Shown here piece after piece: positions 56,110 through 64,000 of a stretch of DNA of 64,000 nucleotides; position 1 is the first letter of the stretch, and each line of letters opens with the position of its first letter. The notes below the pieces were generated by a model, which was not told where the DNA came from, did no database searches, and saw nothing but the letters and a program-made list of their open reading frames with translations. The DNA is from Rikenellaceae bacterium. Its GTDB lineage: Bacteria > Bacteroidota > Bacteroidia > Bacteroidales > Rikenellaceae. The translations under genes and the position numbers were made by a program. The stretch spans positions 208,919-272,918 of the forward strand of contig JAJBUQ010000008.1 in assembly GCA_020860245.1 (NCBI GenBank). Direction: 5' to 3'.

Positions 56110-57453
56110 ATGGAAAAATTTAAAATTAATATCGACAAGATCTACGGGTTTGTTCCGAAGGGGGAGATCGACTCGATGAAACAGGAGATGGAGGCGTGCA
56201 ACAGTTTAGTGCACAGCGGACAAGGTAAGGGAAACGACTTTCTCGGATGGGTAAATCTTCCGTCGTCGATTACCGACAAACAGTTCAGCGCTATAAAAAA
56301 GGCAGCCAAGAACCTGAGAGAGAATGCCGAAGTAATCATTGTTATCGGCATCGGGGGATCTTATCTGGGATCTAAAGCGGTACTGACAGCGCTTGCAGAC
56401 AACTTCGACTTCCTCAAACATAAAAAGAAGGACCCTGTGATTGTGTTTGCCGGGCAAAATATAAGCGAGGATTACATACACGAATTACTTAAAGCGGTGA
56501 AGAAGACCGATATCGCCGCGATAGTAATTTCCAAATCGGGCACCACGACCGAACCGGCTCTCGCATTCCGGATTATCAAGAACGAAATAGAAAAAAGATA
56601 CGGCAAGAAGCAGGCGGCTAAACGAATAGTTGCAGTTACAGATGCGGAGAGGGGCGCACTTAAAACACTCTCTACTCAGGAAGGCTACGAGACATTCGTT
56701 ATTCCGGATAATGTGGGCGGACGCTTTTCTGTATTTACTCCGGTCGGCCTCCTTCCGCTCGCCGCTGCGGGGATAGATATCAAAGAGCTTATCAGAGGTG
56801 CTAAGGATATGGAGAAGGCTACGGGAGTCGATGTTCCGTTCGAGAATAACCCTGCATGTATCTACGCTGCCGCACGGAATGCTCTTTACAGGAAGGGAAT
56901 GAAGATAGAGATTCTCGCGATCTACGAACCTAAATTACTGTATATTGAGGAATGGTGGAAGCAGTTGTACGGAGAGAGTGAAGGCAAAGAAGGCAAGGGA
57001 ATATTCCCTGCGAGCGTTACCCTCACCGCAGACCTTCATTCTATGGGGCAATATATACAGGAGGGCGAGAGAACTCTTTTCGAGACGGTTATAAGCATAG
57101 ATCAACCTCAGCATGAAGTTATCGTGGAAGAAGACAAAGACAATCTCGACGGACTGAACTTCCTTGCAGGCAAACGCATCAGCGAGATCAACAGAATGGC
57201 TGAATTGGGTACGCAGATAGCTCATATCGACGGCGGCGTACCTAATATACGTATCGAATTGGAAAAAATCAATGAATATACGATAGGAGCGCTGCTCTAT
57301 TTCTTCGAGAAGGCTTGCGCGATTAGCGGTTACGCTCTTGGCATCAATCCATTCGATCAACCGGGCGTGGAGGCATATAAGAAAAATATGTTCGCGCTTC
57401 TCGACAAACCGGGATACGAAAATGAGGGAGAAGAGTTGAGAAAAAGACTATAA
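56110..57453 (+). CDS. pgi: Glucose-6-phosphate isomerase
   Basis: Interconverts glucose-6-phosphate and fructose-6-phosphate. The 447 residues match the shorter bacterial PGI form. Motifs: [34 protein letters not shown], the catalytic [21 protein letters not shown] region (about 200-220), and [20 protein letters not shown] at the end. It lies 34 bases after gpsA and likely shares its transcript. Confidence 0.95.
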   Translation: MEKFKINIDKIYGFVPKGEIDSMKQEMEACNSLVHSGQGKGNDFLGWVNLPSSITDKQFSAIKKAAKNLRENAEVIIVIGIGGSYLGSKAVLTALADNFDFLKHKKKDPVIVFAGQNISEDYIHELLKAVKKTDIAAIVISKSGTTTEPALAFRIIKNEIEKRYGKKQAAKRIVAVTDAERGALKTLSTQEGYETFVIPDNVGGRFSVFTPVGLLPLAAAGIDIKELIRGAKDMEKATGVDVPFENNPACIYAAARNALYRKGMKIEILAIYEPKLLYIEEWWKQLYGESEGKEGKGIFPASVTLTADLHSMGQYIQEGERTLFETVISIDQPQHEVIVEEDKDNLDGLNFLAGKRISEINRMAELGTQIAHIDGGVPNIRIELEKINEYTIGALLYFFEKACAISGYALGINPFDQPGVEAYKKNMFALLDKPGYENEGEELRKRL

Positions 57454-57466
57454 ACCATTATCTTTG
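57435..57466 (+). promoter_or_regulatory. Promoter of mntP, inside the end of pgi
   Basis: GTTG (57435-57438) with a 20-bp spacer and TATCTTTG (57459-57466). The -33 box lies in the last codons of pgi. Transcription would start near 57473, just before the hairpin at 57479. Confidence 0.65.
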
Positions 57467-57478
57467 CGTTATAATATC

Positions 57479-57508
57479 AGCAGGCGGAAGCAATTCCGTC
57501 TGCTTTTA
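57479..57508 (+). terminator. Hairpin between pgi and mntP
   Basis: Eleven-bp stem AGCAGGCGGAA / TTCCGTCTGCT with GCAA loop and TTTATA after. It can end pgi transcripts; as it also sits at the very 5' end of the predicted mntP message, it could affect that message too. Confidence 0.6.
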
Positions 57509-57521
57509 TAAAGACGACAGG

Positions 57522-58115
57522 ATGAACCTAATAACAGTAATGATATTGGCCGCAGGCCTTTGCTTCGATTCCTTTGCCGTATCTCTTTCTTGCGGAATGA
57601 CATCGAACGGCACGATCGAGAGGTCGGTTTACATTCGATTCGCCTCAATTCTCGCAATATTTCAGGGAGCCATGCCCCTCGTCGGATGGATGGTAGCCCA
57701 TAGGTTCAAGCCCTACATCGAATTCTGCGATCATTGGATAGCCTTCACCTTACTGGTTTTTCTTGGCTATAAAATGATAAAAGATTCGCTGAACAACGAT
57801 GATGAGATACGTTGCAACCCCTTTGTTTTCAATCGCAACTGTATTCTCGGACTTGCGACAAGCATAGATGCCCTGGGGACCGGGATAGCTATGGCTGTGG
57901 TCTCGGTACAAATAATTCCGGGACAATCTGAAATTCTGAATATAATGCTCGCTGTAAGCATAATAGCCGGCGTAACGTTTCTAAGCTCAATCTCCGGATT
58001 ATTTATCGGCAGGAGCGCTTCCCAATCTTTAGGCAGGAAGGCTGTTATGACAGGAGGGATAACATTGATATTAATAGGAACTAAGATCCTTGTAGAGCAT
58101 CTGTTTTTCCTGTAG
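57522..58115 (+). CDS. mntP: Manganese efflux pump MntP
   Basis: Exports excess Mn(II). The 197-residue protein has six membrane helices in two DUF204 repeats, each with the key Asp motif: AAGLCFDSFAVSLSCG in helix 1 and LATSIDALGTGIAMAV in helix 4. Length is close to E. coli MntP (188). It has its own promoter in the end of pgi. I see no yybP-ykoY manganese riboswitch in the short leader, which often precedes mntP elsewhere. Confidence 0.88.
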   Translation: MNLITVMILAAGLCFDSFAVSLSCGMTSNGTIERSVYIRFASILAIFQGAMPLVGWMVAHRFKPYIEFCDHWIAFTLLVFLGYKMIKDSLNNDDEIRCNPFVFNRNCILGLATSIDALGTGIAMAVVSVQIIPGQSEILNIMLAVSIIAGVTFLSSISGLFIGRSASQSLGRKAVMTGGITLILIGTKILVEHLFFL

Positions 58116-58126
58116 TCCTGATTTTA

Positions 58127-59470
58127 TTAATTGATTAATTTAAAGTAGACGCGGAACGTAGTCCCTTTACCCTCTTCCGAATCCACTTCTATTTTTCCTC
58201 CGTGCAGATCCACGATTTTGAAGGACAATGCGAGTCCTATTCCGGTACCTTTATACGTAGCGGTGTTACCTGCGCGGTAGAACGGCTGGAAGATATTTTT
58301 AAGATCGCGGTAAGGGATACCGATACCTTTGTCCGACACCGATACGACATAATAATTTTCTTTTTTTTCAAATTTTATATCTACCGGCTTGCCTGAAGAG
58401 AATTTTATGGCATTGCCTATTATATTGGTAAATGCCAGCGACAAGAGCGCCTCTACGCCTGTTATCCGGAATTCCGTATAGTCGGGAATATCCACATTAA
58501 ACTCAGAGTCTTTATAGTTATCGCAGGTTCTCCGGATGACCTTGGCAAGATCCACCTGTTTTTTATCGACACGGGAAAAATCAGACCCTGTCTGGGCAAG
58601 AGACAGAAGAGCGCGGATCATGACGTTGAGTCTCTCGGACTCATACTGCACCGTCTCCAAAGTTTCTATATATTCCTGAGGAGTACGCTCGCGGGAGAGA
58701 GCTATTTCAGTTTCTCCTATGATCGCCGTCAGGGGATTCCTCAACTCGTGCGAGGCGTTCCTTATAAAAGAGTTCTGCATGTCGAAGGCCTCTTTCAGCC
58801 TGTGGATCATATCGTTGAATGTTCGGGATAGTTCCGAGAGCTCGTCGTTGCCTTTTTCTTCGATAAGGTCGGCGGTTTTGAGATTGCTCGCCGTAACGGA
58901 TTTAACGTTGTTGATTATTTTCACGATCGGGGAAAAAATCTTCTTGGCGTAGAACTCTCCGATCATATATACGAAAATCGTAGTTATTATAAGGATTATG
59001 AACAGGAGTTTAAACAAATTCCTGGCACTCTCCGCTCCCTGCGTATCGTGCGCGGAGACTATGATTATAAAATCGCCCTCGTTATCGGGATAATATATTC
59101 CCAGATGCTGCCTGTCGCCAACCCTATATTCGATAGTTTTGCCATTCAAGAGCTGTTTCAGATCCGCCTCGTTCGGAACGATATTTTTAAGGGAATCGAT
59201 CTCGTAACCGTCGTTAGCGTTTATGATTACATGAGACTCGCTGTTGAGTTTAGAGTTATAGCTCTCCACCACGCCCTGATAGGCTGATTCCGTCATCTCG
59301 TCCTTTTCGAAGTTATAATGGGCGGTAATCATAGCTCTCTTCCAGAGAAGATCATAGAACACCTCTTCCGTGTTGCGTATCATAAGAATATACACGAATG
59401 CAAACGCCCACAGCATTATGAAGAATGTGAGCTGGGTGTAAATAAGTGCTATTCTGGTCCTTATCCTCAT
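58127..59470 (-). CDS. Sensor histidine kinase
   Basis: Membrane kinase of an OmpR-type two-component system. The 447 residues comprise a helix at about 9-30 (YTQLTFFIMLWAFAFVYIL), an extracytoplasmic sensor (about 30-155), a second helix (LFKLLFIILIITTIFVYMIG), a HAMP linker, HisKA with the phospho-acceptor in ASHELRNPLTAIIGE, and the ATPase domain with N box NIIGNAIKFSS, G1 DKGIGIP and G2 GTGIGLALS. All catalytic boxes are intact. The signal is unknown. It is 7 bases after its response regulator. Confidence 0.93.
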   Translation of the reverse strand: MRIRTRIALIYTQLTFFIMLWAFAFVYILMIRNTEEVFYDLLWKRAMITAHYNFEKDEMTESAYQGVVESYNSKLNSESHVIINANDGYEIDSLKNIVPNEADLKQLLNGKTIEYRVGDRQHLGIYYPDNEGDFIIIVSAHDTQGAESARNLFKLLFIILIITTIFVYMIGEFYAKKIFSPIVKIINNVKSVTASNLKTADLIEEKGNDELSELSRTFNDMIHRLKEAFDMQNSFIRNASHELRNPLTAIIGETEIALSRERTPQEYIETLETVQYESERLNVMIRALLSLAQTGSDFSRVDKKQVDLAKVIRRTCDNYKDSEFNVDIPDYTEFRITGVEALLSLAFTNIIGNAIKFSSGKPVDIKFEKKENYYVVSVSDKGIGIPYRDLKNIFQPFYRAGNTATYKGTGIGLALSFKIVDLHGGKIEVDSEEGKGTTFRVYFKLIN

Positions 59471-59477
59471 TCGCGGA

Positions 59478-60161
59478 TTACTCCTCGTCCTTCATCACAT
59501 ATCCCATACCAATTACCGTGTGGATAAGTTTGGGAGAATAATTTTTATCGATTTTATTTCTCAGGTAGTTGATATAAACGTCAACCGTATTTGTCCCCAT
59601 GTCGAATTCTACATCCCACACCTTTTCCAGTATCTGTTCTCTCGATAAGACCTTCTTTTGGTTTTGCAGGAAGAGCATCAACAGGTGGTACTCCTTTGCA
59701 GTGAGCTGTATTTTATTTCCTGCTCTCGTGACGGTTTTTGTCTCGTCGTTTAGTTCGAGGTCCGCAATAGAATAGATTTTTTCCGGTTCGAGACTTTTAT
59801 GTCTGCGGATCGCGGCAATCGCGCGCGCGTATAATTCTTTGAAGTGAAACGGCTTTGTGATGTAGTCGTCCGCTCCGGCATCGAGGCCGTTTATGACGTC
59901 GTCGGTCGATCCGAGCGCGGTAAGCATTATCACCGGCACTTCGTAATCGTACTTCTTACGTATTCTCTTACACAGTTCTATGCCGTTGAGCTCGGGAAGC
60001 ATCAGGTCCATGATTATCAGATCGAATTTATGAGCTTTGGCAGCGTACCAACCGCACATTCCGTCGTAAGCGACCATAACGCTGAATCCCTGTTCTTCGA
60101 ATCCCTTTCTTATGAATGAGGATACGTTTCTTTCGTCTTCGACTATTAATATTTTATTCAT
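59478..60161 (-). CDS. OmpR/PhoB family response regulator
   Basis: Transcription factor activated by the kinase downstream. The 227 residues have a receiver domain with acidic pocket EDE at 8-10, phospho-acceptor Asp52 in IIMDLMLPELNG and Lys in YITKPFHFKEL, followed by a winged-helix domain (about 130-225; LTAKEYHLLMLFLQNQKKVLS and TVDVYINYLRNKID). It resembles RprY of Bacteroides in overall layout, which is an inference. It lies 23 bases after the methyltransferase gene. Confidence 0.93.
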   Translation of the reverse strand: MNKILIVEDERNVSSFIRKGFEEQGFSVMVAYDGMCGWYAAKAHKFDLIIMDLMLPELNGIELCKRIRKKYDYEVPVIMLTALGSTDDVINGLDAGADDYITKPFHFKELYARAIAAIRRHKSLEPEKIYSIADLELNDETKTVTRAGNKIQLTAKEYHLLMLFLQNQKKVLSREQILEKVWDVEFDMGTNTVDVYINYLRNKIDKNYSPKLIHTVIGMGYVMKDEE

Positions 60162-60184
60162 AACTATATATTTTGGGGAATTTA

Positions 60185-61372
60185 CTATTCAACATACAAA
60201 ACTAATCCTTTAAGGTATTCTCCTTCGGGATGATAAATATTAACAGGATGATCGGCAGGCTGGGTCAGCTGATGCAGTATCCTCACCTTCCGTCCTGATA
60301 TTACCGCGGCAGAGAAGACCGTATTCCTGAACTGCTCTCTGCTTACGGCCTGCGAACAGCTGAACGTGAACAGTATTCCGCCCTTGTTTATTTTAGTGAA
60401 CGCTGTAGTATTTAGCCTCTTATATCCCTGCAGTGCATTACCGAGAACTTTATGGTGCTTTGCGAACGCAGGCGGATCGAGGATTATCATATCGTAGCCT
60501 TTGTCCATACGTTTAATAAACTCGAATGCGTCGGCAGTTATTGCCTCGTGCGGAACATTTTCTCCAAAGTTGAGCTTAACGTTTTTATCGACAAGTTCCA
60601 CTGCTCTGGCAGAACTGTCCACAGAATCCACATGCGACGCTCCGCCTCTAAGGGCGTAAACAGAGAATCCACCAGTATAGCAGAATGTATTCAGAACGGT
60701 CCTCCCTGCGGCATATTTACCGACAAGTTCCCTATTGTCGCGCTGATCGATGAAGAATCCTGTCTTTTGTCCGTGTTCCCAATTTACAGTAAACTTGTTG
60801 CCATTCTCGACGATAATATCGGATTGCCTGGATCCGAAAATATAACCGTCAGCCTGCTGTATTCCCGACTTATACGGCAGGGTGCCTGTACTTTTATCGT
60901 AAACTGCGGTAATTTTACCATCGTATAATTTTACTATACCTTCGGATATTGTCCGGATATTCGCATACATACCGGCTGAATGAGTTTGTATGACTGCCGT
61001 ATCGTTATATATATCTACGATCAAACCCGGAAGTCCGTCGCCTTCACCGTGAATAAGGCGGTAGCAGGCAGTGTTCGGATTATCAGTCAGTCCGATGGCC
61101 TTCCTCAATCCATAGGCTCCCATAAATTTACGCCTCCACCACTCGCCGTCAATATTCTCTTCCGCAAAAGTAAGCACTCTTACCGCGATTGAACTGTTCT
61201 GGAAGTGCCCCCTGGCGATAAAATTTCCGCTGCCGTCGAGCACATTAACTAATTCGCCCTCTTGCGGATCGCCGTCGCACGAATGTATAGCCCCGGAGAA
61301 GACCCACGGATGGAATCTCATCAGCGATTCCTCCTTGCCTCTTTTAAGAATTATATTTTTTATGTCTTCCAT
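60185..61372 (-). CDS. Class I SAM-dependent rRNA (cytosine-C5) methyltransferase, RlmI-like
   Basis: Probable 23S rRNA m5C methyltransferase. From the ATG at 61372 (MEDIKNIILKRGKEESL) it is 395 residues; one GTG codon more would be possible. Order: PUA domain (HPWVFSGAIHS, EGELVNVLDGSGNFIARGHF), central linker, Rossmann domain with VLNTFCYTGGFSVYALRGG, motif IV LDPPAFAKH, and FSCSQAVSREQF with the second-motif Cys. RlmI of E. coli (C1962) is the best match by layout; the target is inferred. The start lies 29 bases inside the exonuclease gene. Confidence 0.88.
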   Translation of the reverse strand: MEDIKNIILKRGKEESLMRFHPWVFSGAIHSCDGDPQEGELVNVLDGSGNFIARGHFQNSSIAVRVLTFAEENIDGEWWRRKFMGAYGLRKAIGLTDNPNTACYRLIHGEGDGLPGLIVDIYNDTAVIQTHSAGMYANIRTISEGIVKLYDGKITAVYDKSTGTLPYKSGIQQADGYIFGSRQSDIIVENGNKFTVNWEHGQKTGFFIDQRDNRELVGKYAAGRTVLNTFCYTGGFSVYALRGGASHVDSVDSSARAVELVDKNVKLNFGENVPHEAITADAFEFIKRMDKGYDMIILDPPAFAKHHKVLGNALQGYKRLNTTAFTKINKGGILFTFSCSQAVSREQFRNTVFSAAVISGRKVRILHQLTQPADHPVNIYHPEGEYLKGLVLYVE

Positions 61373-61949
61373 CACTGTTAAGTTCCTGTAATTTTAGAAA
61401 TATTTCCCTGCATGTCCACGCATCGGTAGCAGCGTAGGAGCACTGCGCAGGGGTAAGCGACTGTGCTTCCCAATTGCTGAGCCTCTGGGCTTTAGATATC
61501 CTGATTCCGAGGACGATCCCCGATAGTTTCCTTAGACTCATATCCGTTATCCCATAGTCGGAGGCTATATTCTGGATATCTACGAATCCGGCAGGCTCGA
61601 ACGGGAACTGCTTCTGTATCCCTCTTATGTCATCCCTTATGGAAGCCCCTACCTTTATAATACCCTTATTCTCCAACAAGGATATAATTCCTTCGGTCAG
61701 ATCCGTACGGTTTATTCTCAAAAGATATGCTTTCTTCTCCGACGACAGCTGCACAAGGGACATTTTATTCAATTTTCCCTTCATAAAAGAGGGACGTGTC
61801 TCGGTATCGAATCCGAGTATTTTTTCATCTTTCAGTTCGAGGTATGCCTGCTCCATCTTTTCTGCATCGTCCACGATAAAGATATCGCCTTTAAAACCAG
61901 CTAATGGCAATGAATTCAGTTCGTCGTGAGTAATACTTTTTTTTGACAA
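61344..61949 (-). CDS. 3'-5' exonuclease, DEDDy type (RNase D-like domain)
   Basis: Probable nuclease of the DnaQ/RNase D superfamily. The 201 residues have Exo I GFDTETRPSF, Exo II around VGASIRDDIRGIQ, and Exo III with YAATDAW (Y-x3-D, hence DEDDy). Only the exonuclease domain is present; there is no HRDC domain, unlike RNase D. The start is TTG at 61949 (MSKKSITHDELNSLP); no ATG lies upstream in frame before the promoter. Its end overlaps rlmI by 29 bases. Confidence 0.87.
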   Translation of the reverse strand: MSKKSITHDELNSLPLAGFKGDIFIVDDAEKMEQAYLELKDEKILGFDTETRPSFMKGKLNKMSLVQLSSEKKAYLLRINRTDLTEGIISLLENKGIIKVGASIRDDIRGIQKQFPFEPAGFVDIQNIASDYGITDMSLRKLSGIVLGIRISKAQRLSNWEAQSLTPAQCSYAATDAWTCREIFLKLQELNSDGRHKKYNS

Positions 61950-61974
61950 AACAGTGCGGATTTTTCTATTTCGA

Positions 61975-61982
61975 CAAAGATA
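61975..61982 (-). promoter_or_regulatory. -7 box for the exonuclease-rlmI-two-component operon
   Basis: Reverse strand TATCTTTG, perfect -7 box; TTTC at 62002-62005 stands 19 bp upstream in the -33 position. Confidence 0.65.
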
Positions 61983-62108
61983 ATATTTTTTATAATCCTA
62001 TGAAACACACTATATACGCAGTACGTTCCGTTATGTATGGTAAATAACATTTTACATACCGGCCTTTGTTCCGTCAGAACTTACATTTAAAGCATTTGCT
62101 GTTTTGTC

Positions 62109-62138
62109 TTTGACGGCACTTTATTTTTATTAATTTTG
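62109..62138 (+). promoter_or_regulatory. Promoter of the aminopeptidase P gene
   Basis: TTTG (62109-62112), 18-bp spacer, TAATTTTG (62131-62138); both boxes match. The ATG follows after 16 bases. Confidence 0.7.
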
Positions 62139-62154
62139 ATATAAAATCGTTTTT

Positions 62155-63549
62155 ATGTTCAACAAAGAATTATATATGCGCAGACGGGACGAACTGCGTA
62201 AAAAAGTAAAGACAGGAGTCATACTATTGCTGGGCAACACTGATTCCCCGGCAAATTACCCTTCCAACGCCTATCGGTTCCGGCAGGACAGCAACTTCCT
62301 CTATTTTTTCGGAATAGACCGTCCGGGATTTGCGGCGATCCTCGATATAGAGTCCGGCACTGATTGTCTTTATGCCGACGATATATCGCTAAAGGATATT
62401 GTCTGGACAGGACCTCAGCCATCGGTAAAAGAACTCGCCGAGCTGTCCGGAGTCAAAAAAACTTTCAAAAAAGAAGAGTTATACAGCACGCTGTCCATAG
62501 CGATAAGGAACGGGCGCAAAGTTCATTTTCTTCCCCCTTACCGCGAGGCGAACATATTAAGGCTGAGGGCTCTTCTGGGGATAAAAACCGACCATATCGC
62601 AAGTTACGCGTCGGCAGATCTTATAAGGGCTGTAGTGTCTCTTCGCGAGATCAAAGGGCAGGAGGAGATCGCCCAGATAGAGAATGCGTGCGAGACGGGA
62701 TACGAGATGCATACCGCAGCGATGAGATTATGCCGTCCGGGAAGGACGGAACGTGAGATAGCAGGTCACATAGAGGGAATCGCCCTGTCGAAGGGGAGCG
62801 GGGTGTCATTTCAATCCATCGTAACTCAGCACGGAGAGATACTCCACAACCATTCATACAATAACAAACTGCGTTCGGGCAAATTACTACTTATCGACGC
62901 AGGCGCTGAAACGGATATGAACTACTGTTCGGATTTTACCCGTACGTTCCCCGTAAACGGGAGATTCACCGAGCTACAGAGGGAAGTCTACAATATCGTT
63001 CTTACAGCCAACGATACGGCGTTCCGTTCTATCAGGAGCGGAATAACGTTCCGGAGCGTTCATCTGGAGGCTGCAAAGATACTATGTGAGGGGCTGAAAG
63101 AATTAGGCGTGCTTAACGGTTCGGTCGAAGATATGGTAGAGAACGGGGTATACGGATTATTCATGCCTCACGGTCTCGGACATCAGATGGGACTCGACGT
63201 GCACGACATGGAGGATTTGGGCGAAGAATACGTTGGCTATAACGAGCAGACGGAGCGGAGCGGAATGTTCGGGCTGGGCTCGCTGAGAATGGCGAAGAAG
63301 CTCAAAGCGGGACACGTAATTACCGTCGAACCGGGAATATATTTTATACCCGATCTAATAGCCAAATGGAAGTCCGGCAGGATCAATGCCAACTTCATAG
63401 ATTATTCCCGTCTTGAAAAATTTAAAGACTTCGGAGGGATAAGAATTGAAGATAACGCCATCGTCACAGACAAAGAATGCAGAATGCTGGGGAAAAAACG
63501 TGTTCCGGCAACTGTCGAAGAGATCGAGGAATTTATGGCTGCCAGATAA
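62155..63549 (+). CDS. Xaa-Pro aminopeptidase (aminopeptidase P family)
   Basis: Metalloenzyme of the M24B family removing an N-terminal residue before proline. The 464 residues have the N-terminal creatinase-like domain (FRQDSNFLYFFGIDRPGF) and the pita-bread domain with metal ligands in LLIDAGAETDMNYCSDFTRT, MPHGLGHQMGLDVHD, TVEPGIYF and GIRIEDNAIV. All five ligands appear intact. Length is close to PepP (441). No signal peptide, so it is probably cytoplasmic. The gene is monocistronic and precedes metK. Confidence 0.92.
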   Translation: MFNKELYMRRRDELRKKVKTGVILLLGNTDSPANYPSNAYRFRQDSNFLYFFGIDRPGFAAILDIESGTDCLYADDISLKDIVWTGPQPSVKELAELSGVKKTFKKEELYSTLSIAIRNGRKVHFLPPYREANILRLRALLGIKTDHIASYASADLIRAVVSLREIKGQEEIAQIENACETGYEMHTAAMRLCRPGRTEREIAGHIEGIALSKGSGVSFQSIVTQHGEILHNHSYNNKLRSGKLLLIDAGAETDMNYCSDFTRTFPVNGRFTELQREVYNIVLTANDTAFRSIRSGITFRSVHLEAAKILCEGLKELGVLNGSVEDMVENGVYGLFMPHGLGHQMGLDVHDMEDLGEEYVGYNEQTERSGMFGLGSLRMAKKLKAGHVITVEPGIYFIPDLIAKWKSGRINANFIDYSRLEKFKDFGGIRIEDNAIVTDKECRMLGKKRVPATVEEIEEFMAAR

Positions 63550-63600
63550 TATTTATGAGTAAAAACAGCACCAAAGGTATTTTATTTTAATAAAAATAAA

Positions 63601-63608
63601 TAACTTTG
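63601..63608 (+). promoter_or_regulatory. -7 box for metK
   Basis: TAACTTTG, perfect -7 box. Transcription would start near 63615, directly at the edge of the SAM-II aptamer. Confidence 0.65.
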
Positions 63609-63617
63609 TACATAATT

Positions 63618-63671
63618 TATGTGGAAAGATTTGGCCGATTGCAACCACTTTAAAAAATCGCTAAAGAAGCA
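63618..63671 (+). promoter_or_regulatory. SAM-II riboswitch upstream of metK
   Basis: The RNA matches the SAM-II aptamer layout: P1 GTGG (63621-63624) pairs with CCAC (63645-63648); the loop holds GATTTGGCCGATTGCAA, where GATTT, CCG and TTGCA are the conserved loop segments; the 3' side has the A-rich run and CGCTAAAG, the conserved GCTAAA of the pseudoknot. CGATT (63636-63640) can pair with AATCG (63656-63660). SAM-II is known from Alphaproteobacteria and Bacteroidota before met genes. The ATG lies about 70 bases downstream, and a T run (63672-63677) follows, so control may be at transcription termination rather than at a Shine-Dalgarno site. Confidence 0.82.
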
Positions 63672-63741
63672 TTTTTTATCTGTATTATACAATCAACTGA
63701 ATTTTCCCCGTTTTTAATCGTTTAACTTAAAACTTTAAAAA

Positions 63742-64000
63742 ATGGGATTTTTATTTACCTCGGAGTCCGTATCGGAAGGACATCCGGACAAAGTCGCGGA
63801 TCAGATATCCGACGCGATTCTCGACGAATTTTTAAGATCGGACAGCAATTCCAAAGTAGCATGCGAGACGTTCGTGACGACAGGCCTTGCCGTAATAGGC
63901 GGAGAGGTTCGGTCGGAAGCCTATGTGGACGTTCAGAACGTAGCGCGCGAGGTTATCAACCAGATAGGCTACACACGTTCGGAGTATATGTTCGACGGTA
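63742..64000 (+). CDS. metK: S-adenosylmethionine synthetase, N-terminal 86 residues, cut by window edge
   Basis: Makes SAM from methionine and ATP. The frame from the ATG at 63742 begins [20 protein letters not shown], the ATP- and metal-binding start of MetK, and continues through [11 protein letters not shown] and [16 protein letters not shown] to the window end. The rest of the gene lies outside. The SAM-II riboswitch in its leader gives product feedback. Start codon choice is secure because the frame begins with the conserved residues. Confidence 0.96.
   Translation, partial: MGFLFTSESVSEGHPDKVADQISDAILDEFLRSDSNSKVACETFVTTGLAVIGGEVRSEAYVDVQNVAREVINQIGYTRSEYMFDG

Noticed and set aside
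1..64000. CRISPR arrays, insertion sequences, rRNA operons, toxin-antitoxin or defence loci
   Set aside because: No regularly spaced repeats, transposase-like frames, rRNA sequence or known defence domains were seen on either strand.

Overview
This 64 kb window is chromosomal DNA of a Bacteroidota bacterium, most likely order Bacteroidales. The evidence is the promoter grammar (repeated TAnnTTTG -7 boxes, several with a TTTG -33 box 18-20 bp upstream), the near absence of Shine-Dalgarno sites before genes, lineage-typical genes (HU-CCDC81 protein, DUF4924 protein, TRL-like lipoprotein, DcaP-like porin, MetY) and typical gene orders (purH-mreBCD-mrdA-rodA; yceD-rpmF-plsX-fabH). There is no rRNA, insertion sequence, prophage or CRISPR array. 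The content is mostly core metabolism, translation and envelope biogenesis.

Layout: 1-957 is the N-terminal part of a class A penicillin-binding protein. 1188-2367 holds rplS and rlmB. 2368-3094 is a gene-poor stretch with a frameshifted small secreted-protein gene and a leader that looks like an attenuator. 3095-7707 is the leucine operon leuA-leuC-leuD-leuB. 8084-11253 is alaS plus a 5-formyl-THF cyclo-ligase. 11352-15322 is a tight operon of two M23 endopeptidases and a FecCD/FecE-type ABC importer. Two small lipoprotein genes follow. 16483-21879 is a TetR-controlled efflux operon (TetR, TolC, HlyD, two ABC-2 permeases). 22037-23317 is metY, then pcrA, tRNA-Arg(CCT), the fatty-acid/phospholipid cluster, aroC, a small secreted protein, lnt, a LysE exporter, cmk-ispH, a radical SAM gene, a three-gene YtxH/holin-like cluster, prfB, a porin, tatD-dprA, an HU-CCDC81 protein, tpx, an outer-membrane barrel, dnaX, an MscS channel, lrgAB, the elongasome operon with purH, gpsA, pgi, mntP, a two-component system with an rRNA methyltransferase and an exonuclease, aminopeptidase P, and a truncated metK at the right edge.

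No clearly new multi-gene system was found. The most interesting signals are regulatory or decoding events: (1) a run of nine A residues in dnaX at the end of the clamp-loader core, where a shift into either other frame stops within about four codons, as expected for a tau/gamma switch; (2) a SAM-II riboswitch between the promoter and start of metK; (3) the programmed +1 frameshift of prfB, which keeps an internal AGGAGG although this lineage hardly uses such sites for initiation; (4) an attenuator-like leader before leuA with a possible branched-chain-rich peptide; (5) a perfect 13-bp inverted repeat covering the -33 box of the TetR efflux operon.
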